Positions 62,576 to 64,000 of a DNA stretch of 64,000 nucleotides are shown here, one piece after another. Position 1 is the stretch's first letter, and each line of letters starts with the position of its first letter. Under the pieces are notes generated by a model. The model was not told where the DNA came from. It made no database searches and saw nothing but the letters and a program-made list of their open reading frames with translations. Made by a program: the position numbers and the translations under genes. This stretch comes from LMUY01 sp964235495 (GTDB taxonomy: Bacteria; Pseudomonadota; Alphaproteobacteria; Acetobacterales; Acetobacteraceae). Where the stretch lies: positions 46,673 through 110,672 of the forward strand of contig CAXSAX010000006.1 in assembly GCA_964235495.1 (NCBI GenBank). The letters are read 5' to 3'.

Positions 62576-63313
62576 ATGTTGATCTCTCCCGAGCCGCTGG
62601 CGGTCGCCGGCGCTGACGCCTCGGCCTTGCCCGGAATGTCGTGCTGCGAACCGGGGCCGGGCCAGATCGACCTGGCCGCCCTGCCGCCGGAGTGGCGCGC
62701 CCCGGCGCAGGCCCTGCGGGAGGGTCGGCTCGTCCAGGCGCTGCGGCGCGCGCTGGACGTGGCGCTGAGCCTGGCCGGCCTGGCGCTGGCGGCGCCCGTG
62801 CTGCTGGCGCTGGCCCTGCTGGTCAAGCTCGACAGCAACGGGCCGGCCTTCTACCGCCAGGAGCGCGTCGGCCTGGGCGGGCGGTCCTTCGTGCTGCTCA
62901 AGTTCCGCAGCATGCGCACCGACGCCGAGCTGTCCGGGCCGCGATGGGCCTCGCCGCAGGACCCGCGGGTGACCCGGGTGGGGCGCATGCTGCGGCTGAC
63001 CCGGCTGGACGAGCTGCCGCAGCTGTTCAACGTGCTGGGCGGCAGCATGGCCCTGGTCGGCCCCCGCCCGGAGCGGCCGCACTTTGCCGAGCAGCTGACG
63101 CAGATCATCCCGCACTTCGCCGAGCGCCTGGCCGTCAAGCCCGGCATCACCGGGTGGGCGCAGGTCAAGCATCCCTACGGCGCCTCGGTGGAGGATGCGC
63201 GGCACAAGCTGGCCTACGACCTGCATTACCTGCAGCACCGCAGCCTGCGGCTCGACCTGCGCATCCTGCTCGCCACCGTGTCCGTGGTGCTGCGCGGCAC
63301 CGGCGCGCGCTGA
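62576..63313 (+). CDS. Monotopic sugar-phosphate transferase (polyprenyl-P glycosyl-1-P transferase)
   Basis: 245 aa. After an unusual 60-residue N-terminal extension, one hydrophobic reentrant helix (about 70-87) precedes the PglC/WcaJ catalytic core: FYRQERVGLGGRSFVLLKFR with catalytic Asp-Glu in RLTRLDELPQLFNVL, then MALVGPRPERP and KPGITGWAQV. It would start a glycan on undecaprenyl phosphate. Divergent from thrC. The partial gene at the edge may be part of the same locus. Confidence 0.93.
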   Translation: MLISPEPLAVAGADASALPGMSCCEPGPGQIDLAALPPEWRAPAQALREGRLVQALRRALDVALSLAGLALAAPVLLALALLVKLDSNGPAFYRQERVGLGGRSFVLLKFRSMRTDAELSGPRWASPQDPRVTRVGRMLRLTRLDELPQLFNVLGGSMALVGPRPERPHFAEQLTQIIPHFAERLAVKPGITGWAQVKHPYGASVEDARHKLAYDLHYLQHRSLRLDLRILLATVSVVLRGTGAR

Positions 63314-63436
63314 ACGCCCGGCCCCCGGGAAGGCGGGCTGGCCCGGCCTGCCGCCTCCATGCTGCCGCGATTGGGGGGCAGGCTCCGCCGTGCCCGCCTT
63401 CATGGGCAGACCTCGAACGGCAACGGTGAGACGGAT

Positions 63437-63748
63437 ATGCGGCGAACTTTCACACTATGGTGCGCGATGATCGGGCTGGCGTCGTTCGCAGCAACAGGCC
63501 GCGGCGCTGCGCAGTCCGTCCGCCCCCTGCCGAACCCGGATGCGAGCGGGTCGCAGATGGCCGCTCCCACCCCGTTGCCGCCCGGCCAGGCTGACATTCC
63601 CGGCGGCACCTCCCACAACGGGATCGTCAAGCCGCCTGCGGCAGCCTCCGGAACCGCGTCCACCATCCAGCCGCCGCAGCAAGGGGCCATGCCGGTGATC
63701 CCCCCGCCCGGCACAAGCGGCAACCAGCCGAACATTCAGCCGAAGTAG
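63437..63748 (+). CDS. Secreted Pro/Gly-rich hypothetical protein
   Basis: 103 aa. Signal peptide to about GRGAAQ, then a disordered Pro/Gly/Ser/Gln chain with no repeat. ATG at 63437 preferred to an upstream frame. It resembles small secreted proteins of unknown role in Acetobacteraceae. Confidence 0.65.
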   Translation: MRRTFTLWCAMIGLASFAATGRGAAQSVRPLPNPDASGSQMAAPTPLPPGQADIPGGTSHNGIVKPPAAASGTASTIQPPQQGAMPVIPPPGTSGNQPNIQPK

Positions 63749-63773
63749 CAGCCCGGCCACCACGCGCTCCTGC

Positions 63774-63810
63774 CACCGTCATGCCCGGACCAAATCCGGG
63801 CATGACGGTG
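63774..63810. repeat. 16-bp perfect palindrome (dispersed-type hairpin)
   Basis: CACCGTCATGCCCGGA, loop CCAAA, TCCGGGCATGACGGTG. The core CGTCATGCCCGG/CCGGGCATGACG is a common extragenic palindrome in alphaproteobacteria. No T-run after it, though it may still terminate the preceding gene. Confidence 0.8.
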
Positions 63811-63895
63811 CCCAAAACCGTGAAAAGCGCCCCATTTGCGTTAGCCTTGCAAACAAAAGCTTGCGCCCGGCCGCAGTTCGTCGTTTGTTCAGGCC

Positions 63896-64000
63896 GTGAC
63901 CAGCCCGCATCCCACCCCCCTTCCCGAGCCGGCCCCTGCGCCCGACGCAGCACCCTGCGACAGCCAGGCCGCGCTGGACGCCCAGCGCCTCGCCAGCCAG
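63896..64000 (+). CDS. Start of a gene running past the right edge
   Basis: Only 35 codons are visible from GTG at 63896. The product begins with a Pro-rich stretch (TPLPEPAPAPDAAP), then ALDAQRLASQ. No function can be assigned; the frame stays open to the edge and its G+C at third positions fits a gene. Confidence 0.45.
   Translation, partial: MTSPHPTPLPEPAPAPDAAPCDSQAALDAQRLASQ

Overview
The window is about 70% G+C with a strong preference for G or C at third codon positions. The core genes point to an alphaproteobacterium, most likely of the family Acetobacteraceae (order Rhodospirillales). The signs are an alphaproteobacterial RpoH next to a RluA-type pseudouridine synthase, the sdhE-mfd pair, rplM-rpsI, the thrC / M16 peptidase / PmbA run, HisZ, a Hint-domain protein and a PEP-CTERM protein. 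This placement is inference; no 16S rRNA is present. Genes are dense, many junctions overlap by 1, 4 or 7 nt, and long antisense open frames caused by the high G+C are shadows.

Layout, left half. A partial hrpB (helicase) runs off the left edge. A uxs-ugd pair (UDP-xylose supply) follows on the plus strand. Next is a minus-strand run of seven overlapping genes (11485 down to 5214): CgeB-type glycosyltransferase, sugar-nucleotidyltransferase, CmoB-like methyltransferase, glycoside-hydrolase-like protein, PIG-L deacetylase, GT4 glycosyltransferase and CelD/BioF2-type acyltransferase, with nhaA upstream. This looks like a little-described glycan or glycoconjugate pathway, and its hydrolase-like member appears to be a circularly permuted clan-A barrel. 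Then come a HAF-repeat/Hint protein, mobA, a double-DTG retropepsin-like lipoprotein, rplM-rpsI, an alanine/serine-glyoxylate aminotransferase, a polyprenyl synthase, tRNA-Glu, rluD, rpoH, a two-gene unit with a membrane-anchored pseudokinase, and serC-hisZ-purA.

Layout, right half. This holds ggt and amidase, a Gly/Tyr-rich lipoprotein, an HTH regulator divergent from a solitary cytosine methyltransferase with two operator-like palindromes between them, msrA, an ECF sigma / anti-sigma pair facing a fasciclin protein, sdhE-mfd, a cyclopropane synthase, an MFS/aldo-keto reductase pair, an envelope cluster (AAA ATPase with a periplasmic tail, OmpA-like, Sel1-like), an SDR, a MITE-like element, an NDH-2-type dehydrogenase, murQ-nagA (peptidoglycan recycling), a PEP-CTERM gene behind a near-consensus sigma-54 promoter, thrC / M16 / pmbA, a monotopic sugar transferase, and the start of one more gene at the right edge.

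Mobile or decayed material is limited. There is a 247-bp element with 18-bp terminal inverted repeats, whose core is shared in inverted orientation with a region after rpsI. There is also a broken PEP-CTERM tail at about 32.2 kb and a lower-G+C stretch around 19.4-22.4 kb with few convincing genes.
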